Below are positions 14,669 to 23,240 of a stretch of DNA of 25,181 bases, piece by piece. The stretch's first letter is position 1. The number at the start of each line of letters is the position of its first letter. The stretch comes from Actinomycetota bacterium (lineage in GTDB: Bacteria > Actinomycetota > Actinomycetes > Nanopelagicales > Nanopelagicaceae), in the NCBI GenBank assembly GCA_009698045.1, contig WLRE01000010.1, forward strand, positions 1 through 25,181. The letters run 5' to 3'. Under the pieces are notes generated by a model. It saw only the letters and a list, made by a program, of their open reading frames with translations, was not told where the DNA came from and did not search any database. A program made the translations under genes and the position numbers.

Positions 14669-16729
14669 CTATCTATTCGCCCGTGCGATCGATTTCTTCG
14701 CAGCTGCTGCCACATTTTCTGCCGTGAATCCATACTCGGTGAAGAGGAATCCTGCGCTGGCCGATGCGCCGAAGTGATCTAGGCTCACAATTTCGCCGGC
14801 ATCGCCCACGATTTCACGCCACCCCGTTGCCACGCCCGCTTCAACTGAGACTCTTGCGCGTATAGCAGCTGGAAGAACACTCTCTCGATATGCATCCGTT
14901 TGGTTCGCAAACCATTCCAGACATGGGGCGCTAACTACTCGAGCATTAACTCCATCACTAGTTAAGAGATCTTGGGCGGCAAGAGCAACTGCAACCTCTG
15001 AGCCAGTTGCGATGATGATGACATCTGGCGCTGCCTTAGAGTCACTAATAATGTATGCGCCTTTTGTTACTCCTTCGGCGGATGCATATTTCGCTCTATC
15101 CAATACTGCAAGATTTTGTCTGGAGAGAGCGAAGCCGATTGGCGCAGGATTTTGAATCACCTGACGCCAGGCAATCGCAGTTTCATTTGCATCGGCTGGA
15201 CGGATCATCGCAAAGTTAGGAATCATGCGTAAGGAGGCGATATGTTCAATCGGTTGGTGCGTTGGGCCATCTTCACCGAGACCAATTGAATCGTGAGTCC
15301 AGATAAAAGTTACCGGGATATTCATAAGGGCGGCGAGGCGCACTGAGCCTCGCATGTAATCGCTGAAGACTAAGAAGGTTCCACCGAAAGGCTTAGTCAG
15401 GCCGTGGAGTGCTATGCCGTTGAGGATCGCTCCCATTGCATGTTCACGAATACCAAAGTGAATGATGCGACCATAAGGATGAGCGCCCTTCATTTCGCTG
15501 CTCGCTGGCAGAAATGAGCCGCCACCTTCAATCAAGGTGTTATTGCTCTCGGCAAGATCCGCAGAACCACCCCAGAATTCCGGTAGAACTCCTGCAAGGG
15601 CATTGATAATTTTTCCGGAAGCGGAACGAGTTGCAATGTCTTTACCGGATTCAAATGTTGGTATGGATTTCTCCCAGCCTGCGGGAAGATCTTTGCGTTG
15701 TAGACGGGCGAGGAGATCGGCTTTATCTGGATGAGCCGCTTTCCATGTATTGAACTCCGAATCCCATGATGCGCTAAGCGCTGCACCACGTTCAGAAATT
15801 TTGCGGGCATGAGTTAAAACATCTTCACCCACTTGGAAGTTGAGTTCTGGATTTAGTCCCAGTTCTTTCTTTGTGGCAGCAACTTCATCTGCACCGATTG
15901 CAGAGCCATGAGATTTGGCGGTTCCTCGAGCATTAGGTGCTGGCCATGCGATAACAGAGTGCAGACGAATGAGGGTGGGCTTGGAACTCTCGTTCTCTGC
16001 TTGGTTCATGGCTTCTTCTAATGCCACGCGATCTACATCACCGTTGGCGAGTGTGTGGACTTCAATAACATTCCAATTGTAGGAACGATAGCGAGCAGAA
16101 ACATCTTCGGTAAAGGCAACATGAGTATCGCCTTCGATAGAGATTCTATTGTCGTCGTAAATTACTTTGAGATTGCCCAGCGCTTGTGTTCCCGCGATAG
16201 AGCTCGCTTCTGAACTAATTCCCTCCTGCAAATCTCCATCGGAGGCGATTACCCAAATATTGTGATCGAAGAGGGAGGTAGTCGATTCTGGATCGAAGAG
16301 TCCCTTTTCGTAGCGGGCAGCCATCGCCATACCTACAGCGCTAGCGATTCCTGAGCCAAGTGGTCCTGTTGTTATTTCTACTCCTGTTGTATGGCCATAT
16401 TCAGGATGAGCAGGTGTGAGCGAATGAGCTGTCCGAAAATTTTCGATGTCAGAGAGTTCGAGGCCATAACCTGAAAAATAGAGCTGGATATATAGAGTGA
16501 GCGAGGAGTGTCCGCAGGAGAGGACAAATCGGTCTCGTCCTATCCACTCGGGTCGCGAAGGATCATGCCGTAGAAAACGTTGAAAAAGAGTGTAAGCAAC
16601 AGGAGCTAGTGACATCGCAGTTCCTGGATGGCCGTGTCCGGCTTTTTGAACCGCATCTGCCGCAAGTGCGCGAGCGATGGCAACAGCCTTATCGTCGAGA
16701 GCAGTCCAGGGGAGGGTATTAAGCGCCAT
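14669..16729 (-). CDS. tkt: Transketolase
   Basis: 686 residues. This thiamine diphosphate enzyme transfers two-carbon units in the pentose phosphate pathway. GHGHPG is at 31-36, and the cofactor/Mg motif starts at DGDLQEG (164-170) and ends at YDDNRISIEG with N194. HDSIGLGEDGPTHQPIEH in the pyrimidine domain carries the catalytic glutamate/histidine region. The C-terminal regulatory domain ends in SLDHFGASASAGFLFTEYGF. The start overlaps the 3' end of ctaA by 11 bases, and an AAAGGA ribosome site (complement of 16737-16742) lies inside ctaA. It is transcribed with tal and pgi. Confidence 0.98.
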   Translation of the reverse strand: MALNTLPWTALDDKAVAIARALAADAVQKAGHGHPGTAMSLAPVAYTLFQRFLRHDPSRPEWIGRDRFVLSCGHSSLTLYIQLYFSGYGLELSDIENFRTAHSLTPAHPEYGHTTGVEITTGPLGSGIASAVGMAMAARYEKGLFDPESTTSLFDHNIWVIASDGDLQEGISSEASSIAGTQALGNLKVIYDDNRISIEGDTHVAFTEDVSARYRSYNWNVIEVHTLANGDVDRVALEEAMNQAENESSKPTLIRLHSVIAWPAPNARGTAKSHGSAIGADEVAATKKELGLNPELNFQVGEDVLTHARKISERGAALSASWDSEFNTWKAAHPDKADLLARLQRKDLPAGWEKSIPTFESGKDIATRSASGKIINALAGVLPEFWGGSADLAESNNTLIEGGGSFLPASSEMKGAHPYGRIIHFGIREHAMGAILNGIALHGLTKPFGGTFLVFSDYMRGSVRLAALMNIPVTFIWTHDSIGLGEDGPTHQPIEHIASLRMIPNFAMIRPADANETAIAWRQVIQNPAPIGFALSRQNLAVLDRAKYASAEGVTKGAYIISDSKAAPDVIIIATGSEVAVALAAQDLLTSDGVNARVVSAPCLEWFANQTDAYRESVLPAAIRARVSVEAGVATGWREIVGDAGEIVSLDHFGASASAGFLFTEYGFTAENVAAAAKKSIARANR

Positions 16730-17642
16730 GTTCTGTTCCTTTACTTTCTCTGGTGAAGTAGTTGATATTTCCCTTAAGTTTCAAATTCCAAGCTGCAGTC
16801 CATACCAGCCCTGAGCCCAGAAGGTGGAGGCCGACGATTAGTTCTGGAAGTCCCGTGAAGTACTGGATATATCCAAGTGTGCCTTGGGCGAGTGAAACAG
16901 CGAGAAAAATCTTTACAGCTTTATCAAAATCATTGTTAGTAGAAGTTGTTCGAGTGACTCTATTTACGAGAATCAATGCAATTGTTAGACAGATAAGAGC
17001 GATGACCGTGTCGGCGTGTAGCCAGGAAACCATCTGGGGATCAAAGCCAAAGCGTTTAGCTTGCTCATCTCCTGCATGTGGGCCACTGCCGGTTACCACC
17101 GTTCCCAAAGTCACGACAAGTACAGTTAGTGGAATGAGTATTTTCGCAAGAAGTTGAGATGTTGGGTGGGTAGGCGATCCCTCTTTAAGAAGTATCTTCT
17201 GCCGTAATGCGAGTGCGCCGGCAATGAGAGGCAGGCTCAATAGGAAATGACCTGCAACCGGAATTGGATTTAATTGTGTAAGTACCGTAATCCCGCCCAA
17301 TATTCCTTGAGCAAAGATTCCCAAGAATTGGCCGAGTGCGAGAAGGCGAATATGTTTCTTATCAGCGCGATTCTTACTCCAACGAATTCCGCCTATGAGA
17401 GCGGCGAGTGAAACAGCAACTAAAACAAAGGTGAGTAGTCGATTAGAAAATTCGATCCATGCATGTAGAGCGCCTTGTGCTTGATGAGGAACTGGCGTGT
17501 ATGAACCAGGCGTGCACTCTGGCCAGGTCGGACATCCCAAGCCCGAACCAGTCAGACGGACAGCTCCGCCGGTGACGATAATTCCAACTTGCAGGGCCAA
17601 CAGGGCGGTAAATATCGTCCGTTTCAACCTCACCGCGCTCAT
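16719..17642 (-). CDS. ctaA: Heme A synthase (COX15/CtaA family)
   Basis: 307 residues, a polytopic membrane protein with about eight hydrophobic segments. It oxidises the methyl group of heme O to make heme A for aa3-type cytochrome oxidase. The N-terminal signature GGAVRLTGSGLGCPTWPEC holds the cysteine pair C37 and C43 seen in Gram-positive CtaA. Histidines in the HAWIEFSNRL, GHFLL, WLHADT and GLHLLGSGL blocks are the likely heme ligands. The gene is divergent from sufR and the first of ctaA-tkt-tal-pgi. A TAGGCT box lies six bases before its ATG. ctaB, which makes the heme O substrate and often sits beside tkt, is not here. Confidence 0.93.
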   Translation of the reverse strand: MSAVRLKRTIFTALLALQVGIIVTGGAVRLTGSGLGCPTWPECTPGSYTPVPHQAQGALHAWIEFSNRLLTFVLVAVSLAALIGGIRWSKNRADKKHIRLLALGQFLGIFAQGILGGITVLTQLNPIPVAGHFLLSLPLIAGALALRQKILLKEGSPTHPTSQLLAKILIPLTVLVVTLGTVVTGSGPHAGDEQAKRFGFDPQMVSWLHADTVIALICLTIALILVNRVTRTTSTNNDFDKAVKIFLAVSLAQGTLGYIQYFTGLPELIVGLHLLGSGLVWTAAWNLKLKGNINYFTRESKGTEHGA

Positions 17643-17648
17643 ATTGGA

Positions 17649-17654
17649 AGCCTA
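17649..17654 (-). promoter_or_regulatory. Candidate -10 box for a leaderless ctaA transcript
   Basis: On the minus strand TAGGCT is followed by TCCAAT and then the ctaA ATG, so a start seven bases after the box coincides with the start codon. No Shine-Dalgarno sequence fits ahead of the ATG. The -35 region is not recognisable. Confidence 0.4.
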
Positions 17655-17724
17655 TCTAGGAGGTTGGCGAGCAGCGGGTATTAGTGGGATACGCCTCGTT
17701 TGATTCGCGTCTCGCAAGTGGAAA

Positions 17725-17744
17725 GTTGCGGGGAATTACGCAAC
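17725..17744 (+). repeat. Inverted repeat GTTGCG-N8-CGCAAC upstream of sufR
   Basis: Six-base arms at 17725-17730 and 17739-17744 flank eight bases. The right arm ends in the CAAC half-site of the SufR operator, so three half-sites (GTTG, CAAC, GTTG) alternate across 30 bases between ctaA and sufR. It may be an auxiliary regulator site or chance. Confidence 0.35.
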
Positions 17745-17757
17745 ACTACTGTTGTGA
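17741..17757 (+). promoter_or_regulatory. SufR operator overlapping the sufR start codon
   Basis: CAAC-ACTACT-GTTG (17741-17754) is an exact match to the CAAC-N6-GTTG palindrome known for SufR in cyanobacteria and Streptomyces. An overlapping ACACT-N5-TGTGA (17743-17757) matches the motif I recall for mycobacterial SufR. The site covers the first base of the GTG start (17754), and would span -10 and +1 if the transcript is leaderless, so binding would block initiation. Autorepression of the whole suf operon is the inferred outcome. Confidence 0.75.
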
Positions 17758-18434
17758 AAAAGAGCGAGCCAGACCGCACCCGCACCCAGGTGGCCCGGGC
17801 GATTTTAGAGGGCGGTCCTGCCACAGCGGCCACTCTCGCTCAAGCTCTCGCCATCACCCCCGCCGGCATTAGACGCCACCTCGATGCCCTGGTTGCTGAA
17901 GGAATTTTGATTGCTCGCGATCCCTACCAAACTCCGGCTGAACGCGGACGTGGACGCCCGTCAAAGGTTTTCGCGATGACTGATATGGGACGAGAACAAT
18001 TCGAACATTCTTATGATGATCTGGCAGTTTCAGCCCTCAAATTTATGGCCAAGCAAGGCGATAAGCGTTTAGTTCAAGAATTTGCAACTGCTCGCGCGCA
18101 AGACATTGCTCAACGCGCAGAGAAGAAAATTGGAAGTAAGAAGTCTCTGACCGAGAAGAGTAAAGCTCTCGCGCAATTCCTCACCACAGAAGGTTTCGCG
18201 GCCAATTCGCATACGCAAGGTCTTGGTGAAGAACTATGCCAGAACCATTGCCCTATCGCACATGTTGCGGCGCAATTTCCAGAGTTATGTGAAGCCGAAA
18301 CTGCAGCGTTCTCCGAACTCCTCGGAACTCACGTACAACGTCTTGCCACCATCGCACACGGCGAAGGTGTCTGTACAACCTTTATACCAACAAAGAACTT
18401 CGCCAATCTCGCAACTTCCGGAAAGGGAAAATAA
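17754..18434 (+). CDS. sufR: SufR-type Fe-S cluster-sensing transcriptional repressor
   Basis: 226 residues from GTG 17754. The N-terminal winged helix-turn-helix (about 6-55) has TRTQVARAILEGGPATAATL followed by ITPAGIRRHLDALV. The C-terminal half has cysteines C162, C166 and C179 in LCQNHCPIAHVAAQFPELC, i.e. C-x3-C-x12-C, the three-cysteine ligand set described for actinobacterial SufR; C207 is also present. The holo form represses suf genes and cluster loss relieves repression. A TTG start at 17700 would add 18 residues outside the conserved fold and is rejected. The stop overlaps the sufB start (TAATG). Its first codon lies within its own predicted operator, consistent with autoregulation. 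Confidence 0.92.
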   Translation: MKKSEPDRTRTQVARAILEGGPATAATLAQALAITPAGIRRHLDALVAEGILIARDPYQTPAERGRGRPSKVFAMTDMGREQFEHSYDDLAVSALKFMAKQGDKRLVQEFATARAQDIAQRAEKKIGSKKSLTEKSKALAQFLTTEGFAANSHTQGLGEELCQNHCPIAHVAAQFPELCEAETAAFSELLGTHVQRLATIAHGEGVCTTFIPTKNFANLATSGKGK

Positions 18435-19849
18435 TGAGCGATACAACAACACATCCTGAACTCGAGGGAATTGGCACGTATGAATACGGCTGGTCAGATA
18501 AGAACGATGTCAGCGCCAACAGTCGACGCGGCATTAACGAAGAAGTAGTTCGCGATATCTCGGCCAAGAAGAACGAGCCACAGTGGATGCTCGACTTGCG
18601 CCTGAAAGGTCTCTCACTATTCGAGAAGAAGCCCATGCCATCATGGGGTTCAGATCTCACTGGTATTTTCTTCGATACCATTAAATACTTCGTGCGTTCT
18701 ACCGAGAAGGTAGCGCAGACCTGGGAAGACCTTCCAGATGATATTAAGAATACCTACGACCGTTTAGGAATTCCTGAAGCGGAGAAGCAACGCTTGGTAT
18801 CTGGCGTCGCTGCGCAGTACGAGTCAGAAGTTGTTTATCACTCGATTCGTGAAGATTTAGAGGCACAAGGCGTTATTTTTGTTGATACTGATACTGGCTT
18901 ACGCGAACATGAAGAACTTTTCAAAGAGTATTTCGGCACTGTTATTCCGGTTGGAGATAATAAGTTTGCTGCGCTCAATACCTCAGTTTGGTCCGGCGGT
19001 TCATTCATCTATGTTCCCAAGGGCGTCAAAGTGGATATTCCACTACAGGCTTATTTCCGAATTAACACCGAGAATATGGGTCAATTCGAACGTACGCTGA
19101 TTATCGCTGATGAGGATTCTTACATCCACTATGTAGAAGGTTGTACTGCACCGATCTACTCTTCAGATTCACTTCACTCTGCAGTTGTAGAGATCATTGT
19201 TAAGAAGGGTGCTCGCGTTCGTTACACCACTATTCAAAACTGGTCGAACAACGTTTATAACTTGGTCACAAAGCGCGCAACCTGTGCTGAAGGTGCAACT
19301 ATGGAATGGATCGATGGAAACATCGGTTCGAAGGTCACCATGAAGTATCCAGCTGTCTTTTTGATGGGACCTCACGCAAAGGGCGAAACACTTTCTATTG
19401 CTTTCGCCGGCGCCGGACAACACCAAGACACTGGTTCCAAGATGGTCCACGCAGCTCCTTACACATCCTCCACAATCATCTCTAAATCTGTTGCCCGCGG
19501 GGGAGGACGTACCTCTTACCGTGGATTAGTCCAGATTCAAGATGGTGCGCACCACTCCAAATCCACCGTTAAATGTGATGCGCTATTAGTGGACACCATC
19601 TCTCGCTCTGATACTTATCCGTATGTAGATATCCGCGAAGATGATGTTTCAATGGGCCACGAGGCAACTGTCTCCAAAGTCTCTGAAGATCAACTCTTCT
19701 ATTTGATGTCTCGCGGAATGTCAGAGGATGAAGCGATGGCAATGATTGTTCGCGGTTTCATCGAGCCAATCGCCCGTGAACTTCCTATGGAATACGCACT
19801 TGAGCTCAACCGACTAATTGAACTTCAAATGGAAGGTGCAGTTGGTTAA
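18434..19849 (+). CDS. sufB: Fe-S cluster assembly scaffold protein SufB
   Basis: 471 residues. SufB with SufC and SufD forms the SufBC2D scaffold that builds new Fe-S clusters. The long right-handed beta-helix core and the conserved GNIGSKVTMKYPAVFLMG, RGLVQIQDGAHHSKS and VDIREDDVSMGHEATVSKV blocks identify it. C381 in STVKCDALL corresponds to the essential cysteine of E. coli SufB. The C-terminal helix bundle (LMSRGMSEDEAMAMIVRGF) contacts SufC. The ATG overlaps the sufR stop by one base and its own TAA overlaps the sufD ATG the same way, so all three are translationally coupled. Confidence 0.98.
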   Translation: MSDTTTHPELEGIGTYEYGWSDKNDVSANSRRGINEEVVRDISAKKNEPQWMLDLRLKGLSLFEKKPMPSWGSDLTGIFFDTIKYFVRSTEKVAQTWEDLPDDIKNTYDRLGIPEAEKQRLVSGVAAQYESEVVYHSIREDLEAQGVIFVDTDTGLREHEELFKEYFGTVIPVGDNKFAALNTSVWSGGSFIYVPKGVKVDIPLQAYFRINTENMGQFERTLIIADEDSYIHYVEGCTAPIYSSDSLHSAVVEIIVKKGARVRYTTIQNWSNNVYNLVTKRATCAEGATMEWIDGNIGSKVTMKYPAVFLMGPHAKGETLSIAFAGAGQHQDTGSKMVHAAPYTSSTIISKSVARGGGRTSYRGLVQIQDGAHHSKSTVKCDALLVDTISRSDTYPYVDIREDDVSMGHEATVSKVSEDQLFYLMSRGMSEDEAMAMIVRGFIEPIARELPMEYALELNRLIELQMEGAVG

Positions 19850-20928
19850 TGAGTTCTCTAACAACAAATTACCTTGCACCGTCGGGCCGGGAGGAGGCGT
19901 GGCGTTTTACGCCGCTATCTCGCCTAGGTGGTCTGCTGGATTCAGCAATCACACTTGCGGATTCCCCGTCGTTAACTGCTTTGGATCTACCCCAGGGCGT
20001 TTCCTTTTCGAAGATTGCAACCGCTCCACTCTCCCAGACAACTGATGAAGCTACTTTGCGAGTACGAGCTGCAGTGGCTCTGACATCTGAGCTATCGATC
20101 GCTTCTGGTGTTGAAGTGTCCGAGCCAATTTTCCTCAAGCGCACCGTAAAAGGTGGCGTGCCAGAAGCCTCACGACTTGTTGTATCTCTGGCACCGAATG
20201 CTCGAGCAACTGTAGTGATTGAGAATGTTGGCACCGCCGTTATTGCTGAAGAGATTGAGTTCTCACTGGGTTCCGGCTCGCACCTTCGGTTTATCTCTTC
20301 CCAAGAATGGGATGCGACAACAGTTCATCTGGGCAGTCATCATGCAATCATCGGTAAAGATGCCGAGTTTATTTCGACGGTTGTTACTGTCGGAGGATCA
20401 TTAGTTCGACTGCTTCCTACCGTCGAATACTCTGGCACCGGTGGCAGCGCCGAACTCTCTGGTGTCTACTTCTCTACCAGTGGACAGCATCTTGAGCACC
20501 GCATGCATGTGGATCACAATGTTCCTAATTGCAAGAGCCGCGTTAACTACAAGGGCGCACTCGCTGGCGAGAACGCTCGTTCTGTGTGGATTGGCGATGT
20601 CTTTATTCGTGCCGCAGCCGAGGGCACGGACACCTACGAACTCAATCGCAATCTTCTTCTCAGTGATGGAGCTCGCGCAGATTCAGTGCCTAACCTTGAG
20701 ATTGAGACCGGCGAAATTGTTGGAGCCGGCCACGCAAGCACCACTGGTCGCTTTGATGACGAACAACTTTTTTACTTACAATCTCGCGGAATCCCTGCTG
20801 AGATTGCACGTCGCCTGGTAATTCGTGGCTTCTTTGCAGAGATCGTATCTGGAGTAAGAATCGAATCTGTCGAAGAACGCATTATGGCTCGTATTGATGC
20901 CGAACTAGATGCGGTGGCCAACATATGA
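19849..20928 (+). CDS. sufD: Fe-S cluster assembly protein SufD
   Basis: 359 residues. SufD is the SufB paralogue in the SufBC2D scaffold and is linked to iron acquisition. The N-terminus is typical (APSGREEAWRFTPLSRL). The beta-helix core includes HRMHVDHNVPNCKSRVNYKG, and the C-terminus has GEIVGAGHASTTGRFDDEQL, in which H295 matches the functionally important histidine of E. coli SufD, then YLQSRGIPAEIARRLVIRGF. The ATG overlaps the sufB stop as TAATG, and the TGA overlaps the following ferredoxin gene as ATGA. Order and lengths are normal for actinobacterial suf operons. Confidence 0.97.
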   Translation: MSSLTTNYLAPSGREEAWRFTPLSRLGGLLDSAITLADSPSLTALDLPQGVSFSKIATAPLSQTTDEATLRVRAAVALTSELSIASGVEVSEPIFLKRTVKGGVPEASRLVVSLAPNARATVVIENVGTAVIAEEIEFSLGSGSHLRFISSQEWDATTVHLGSHHAIIGKDAEFISTVVTVGGSLVRLLPTVEYSGTGGSAELSGVYFSTSGQHLEHRMHVDHNVPNCKSRVNYKGALAGENARSVWIGDVFIRAAAEGTDTYELNRNLLLSDGARADSVPNLEIETGEIVGAGHASTTGRFDDEQLFYLQSRGIPAEIARRLVIRGFFAEIVSGVRIESVEERIMARIDAELDAVANI

Positions 20929-21227
20929 CCTCACTATCTTTTGACTCACTACAACAAGGCAAGCCAACTCGTATCGAAGTCGATGGCGTACCTGTATGTG
21001 TTGCGCGGATTGGCGATGAAGTCTTCGCCGTCGCTGACACTTGTTCTCATTCAGAAGCTTCGCTCTCTGAAGGTGATGTTGCCGATTTCAAGATTGAATG
21101 CTGGTTACATGGTGCCGAATTCGACCTGCGCACCGGTGAGGCGCTCTCACTTCCCGCAACAGAACCTCTTGCAACCTTTAACGTCCAACGCGATGGAGAT
21201 TCCATCACAGTAGTTAGTAAGGAATAA
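20925..21227 (+). CDS. Rieske-type [2Fe-2S] ferredoxin in the suf operon
   Basis: 100 residues. The Rieske cluster motif is complete: C40-x-H42 (TCSHSEASL) and C59-x2-H62 (ECWLHGAEF), followed by the usual DLRTGEALSLPATEPL loop. It matches the small 'non-heme iron oxygenase ferredoxin subunit' proteins that sit between sufD and sufC in many actinobacteria. A dedicated electron donor for cluster assembly is a reasonable inference, but its redox partner is unknown. The four-base overlap with sufD and two-base gap to sufC place it firmly in the operon. A ferredoxin serving a separate oxygenase is the alternative; no oxygenase gene is nearby. Confidence 0.93.
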   Translation: MTSLSFDSLQQGKPTRIEVDGVPVCVARIGDEVFAVADTCSHSEASLSEGDVADFKIECWLHGAEFDLRTGEALSLPATEPLATFNVQRDGDSITVVSKE

Positions 21228-21229
21228 AT

Positions 21230-21982
21230 ATGAGCACACTCGAGATTAAGAACCTACAAGTTTCTGTCGCTACTGAAGCCGGATTTACAGAGATTCTCAA
21301 AGGCGTAGACCTGACTATCAAGTCAGGTGAGACACATGCCATCATGGGACCTAATGGGTCTGGTAAATCTACCCTCGCGTATTCGATCGCTGGACATCCT
21401 AAGTACACCATAACGGGTGGTTCAGTGACACTCGATGGCGCTGATGTTTTAGATATGACAGTTGATGAGCGCGCCCGTGCCGGGTTGTTCCTTGCCATGC
21501 AATACCCAGTAGAGGTTCCTGGCGTATCTGTCACTAACTTCCTTCGTACAGCGGCTACTGCAATTCGCGGTGAAGCTCCCAAGATTCGTACCTGGGTTGG
21601 CGAAGTTAAAGAAGCTATGTCAGAACTCAACATGGACACATCCTTCGCCGAACGCAATGTCAATGAAGGTTTCTCTGGTGGCGAGAAGAAGCGTCATGAA
21701 ATTCTTCAACTTGGATTGCTTAAGCCTAAATTTGCAATTTTGGATGAGACCGATTCTGGCCTCGATGTTGACGCACTCAAGATAGTCTCTGAGGGAGTTA
21801 ATCGCGTGAAGGCTTCAAGCGATCTTGGAGTAATGCTCATTACGCACTACACCCGAATCTTGCGTTACATCAAGCCAGATTTCGTACACGTATTTGCAGC
21901 AGGTCGCATTGTTGAAGAAGGCGGACCAGAACTTGCAGATAAGCTCGAAGAAAAGGGCTATGCGGAGTACGTCACTAACTAA
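21230..21982 (+). CDS. sufC: Fe-S cluster assembly ATPase SufC
   Basis: 250 residues. This ABC-type ATPase drives shape changes of the SufBC2D scaffold; it is soluble and not a transporter. Walker A is GPNGSGKST at 40-48, with AMQYP (Q-loop) at 89-93. The signature GFSGGEKKRHEILQL spans 148-162, Walker B FAILDETDSGLD spans 168-179, and the switch histidine is H206. FSGGEKKR and LDETDSGLD are the SufC forms of these motifs, unlike transporter ATPases. The ATG is two bases after the ferredoxin stop, with the ribosome site in its 3' end (AAGGA). The stop overlaps the sufS ATG (TAATG). Confidence 0.98.
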   Translation: MSTLEIKNLQVSVATEAGFTEILKGVDLTIKSGETHAIMGPNGSGKSTLAYSIAGHPKYTITGGSVTLDGADVLDMTVDERARAGLFLAMQYPVEVPGVSVTNFLRTAATAIRGEAPKIRTWVGEVKEAMSELNMDTSFAERNVNEGFSGGEKKRHEILQLGLLKPKFAILDETDSGLDVDALKIVSEGVNRVKASSDLGVMLITHYTRILRYIKPDFVHVFAAGRIVEEGGPELADKLEEKGYAEYVTN

Positions 21983-23238
21983 TGTTCACATCCCCTCTTA
22001 ACGGCGCAGAGATTAGGAAAGATTTTCCCATCTTCTCTAAAACTATGCGCGGGGGAGGGCGGTTGGTTTATCTCGATAGCGGAGCCACGAGCCAGAAACC
22101 AAATTCTGTTTTAGATGGCGAGCGATATTTCTACGAGAATCACAATGCAGCGGTTCACCGCGGTTCTCACCTGCTCGCAGAAGAAGCGAATGAGGCCTAC
22201 GAAGGTGCTCGTGCGATAGTTGCTCATTTCCTCGGTGCAAATCTCGATGAAATTATCTTCACGAAGTCGGCAACCGAGGGTTTGAACTTACTTGCCTACT
22301 CCTTCGGAAACTCTGCATCAACCTCACGTTTTGCCCTAAATCCAGGAGATCGCATCGTGCTCTCCGAGATGGAACACCACGCAAATCTGATCCCTTGGCA
22401 GCAACTTGCAAAGCGATGCGGCGCCGAGATTGTCTGGTTCCCAGTTGATCCTGATGGACGATTAGATCTTTCAGCTATGAACGACATCATCAGCGAGAGA
22501 ACAAAAATTGTTGCACTTACTCATCAATCAAATGTGCTTGGAACGATTAACCCACTCGACCAACTCATCTCTCGTACCCATGAAGTCGGTGCTGTTTTTG
22601 TACTTGATGCCTGTCAGTCAGCGCCACATTTTGCAATCGACGTTAAGAGTCTCGGGCCAGACTTCCTAGTCTTTTCTGGGCATAAAGCTCTTGGCCCCAC
22701 CGGTATCGGAGTTTTATGGGGGAGAGCCGAACTCTTAGAAGAGATGGAGCCATTTCTTACAGGCGGTTCGATGATCGAAAGCGTCACCATGACGGATGCA
22801 ACTTGGGCATCGGCCCCACGTAAATTTGAAGCGGGCGTTCCTAATATGGCTGGCGCGGTCGGTCTAGGTATAGCTCTTCAATATTTATTGAATGTCGGCA
22901 TGAATAATGTCGAGGCACACGAACACGCCCTCACTCAATATGCGCTGACTAAATTTGCAGATTTAGAACGCGTCCGCATTATCGGACCAACAGATACAAA
23001 AATGCGTGGCTCAGTTCTCTCTTTTGAAATTGACGGGGTTCATCCACATGATGCTGGTCAAGTCTTAGATCAACACGGTATTGCGGTACGCACCGGACAT
23101 CATTGCGCATGGCCGCTGATGCGCAAGCTCGGCATCGTTGGCACAACCCGCGCCTCTTTTTATATCTATAACGATGAGAAAGATGTCGATGCCCTCATTG
23201 ATGGAATTCTCGCAACTCAGAAATACTTCAAGGTTTAG
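21982..23238 (+). CDS. sufS: Cysteine desulfurase SufS
   Basis: 418 residues, PLP-dependent group II desulfurase. It takes sulfur from cysteine as a persulfide for cluster assembly and hands it to SufU. The cofactor lysine is K235 in FSGHKALGPTGIG. The catalytic cysteine is C375 in RTGHHCAWPLMRKLGI, on the short loop typical of SufS. NHNAAVHRGSHLLAEEA and TKSATEGLNL are further signatures, and the usual HVSN block reads HQSNVLGTINP. The start overlaps sufC by one base and sufU follows after two bases. Together with SufU this matches the Bacillus/actinobacterial zinc-dependent SufS-SufU pair. Confidence 0.97.
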   Translation: MFTSPLNGAEIRKDFPIFSKTMRGGGRLVYLDSGATSQKPNSVLDGERYFYENHNAAVHRGSHLLAEEANEAYEGARAIVAHFLGANLDEIIFTKSATEGLNLLAYSFGNSASTSRFALNPGDRIVLSEMEHHANLIPWQQLAKRCGAEIVWFPVDPDGRLDLSAMNDIISERTKIVALTHQSNVLGTINPLDQLISRTHEVGAVFVLDACQSAPHFAIDVKSLGPDFLVFSGHKALGPTGIGVLWGRAELLEEMEPFLTGGSMIESVTMTDATWASAPRKFEAGVPNMAGAVGLGIALQYLLNVGMNNVEAHEHALTQYALTKFADLERVRIIGPTDTKMRGSVLSFEIDGVHPHDAGQVLDQHGIAVRTGHHCAWPLMRKLGIVGTTRASFYIYNDEKDVDALIDGILATQKYFKV

Positions 23239-23240
23239 CC

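Noticed and set aside
17700..17753. TTG start adding 18 residues to SufR
   Set aside because: The added residues precede the conserved helix-turn-helix without support, while GTG 17754 fits the operator and -10 spacing.
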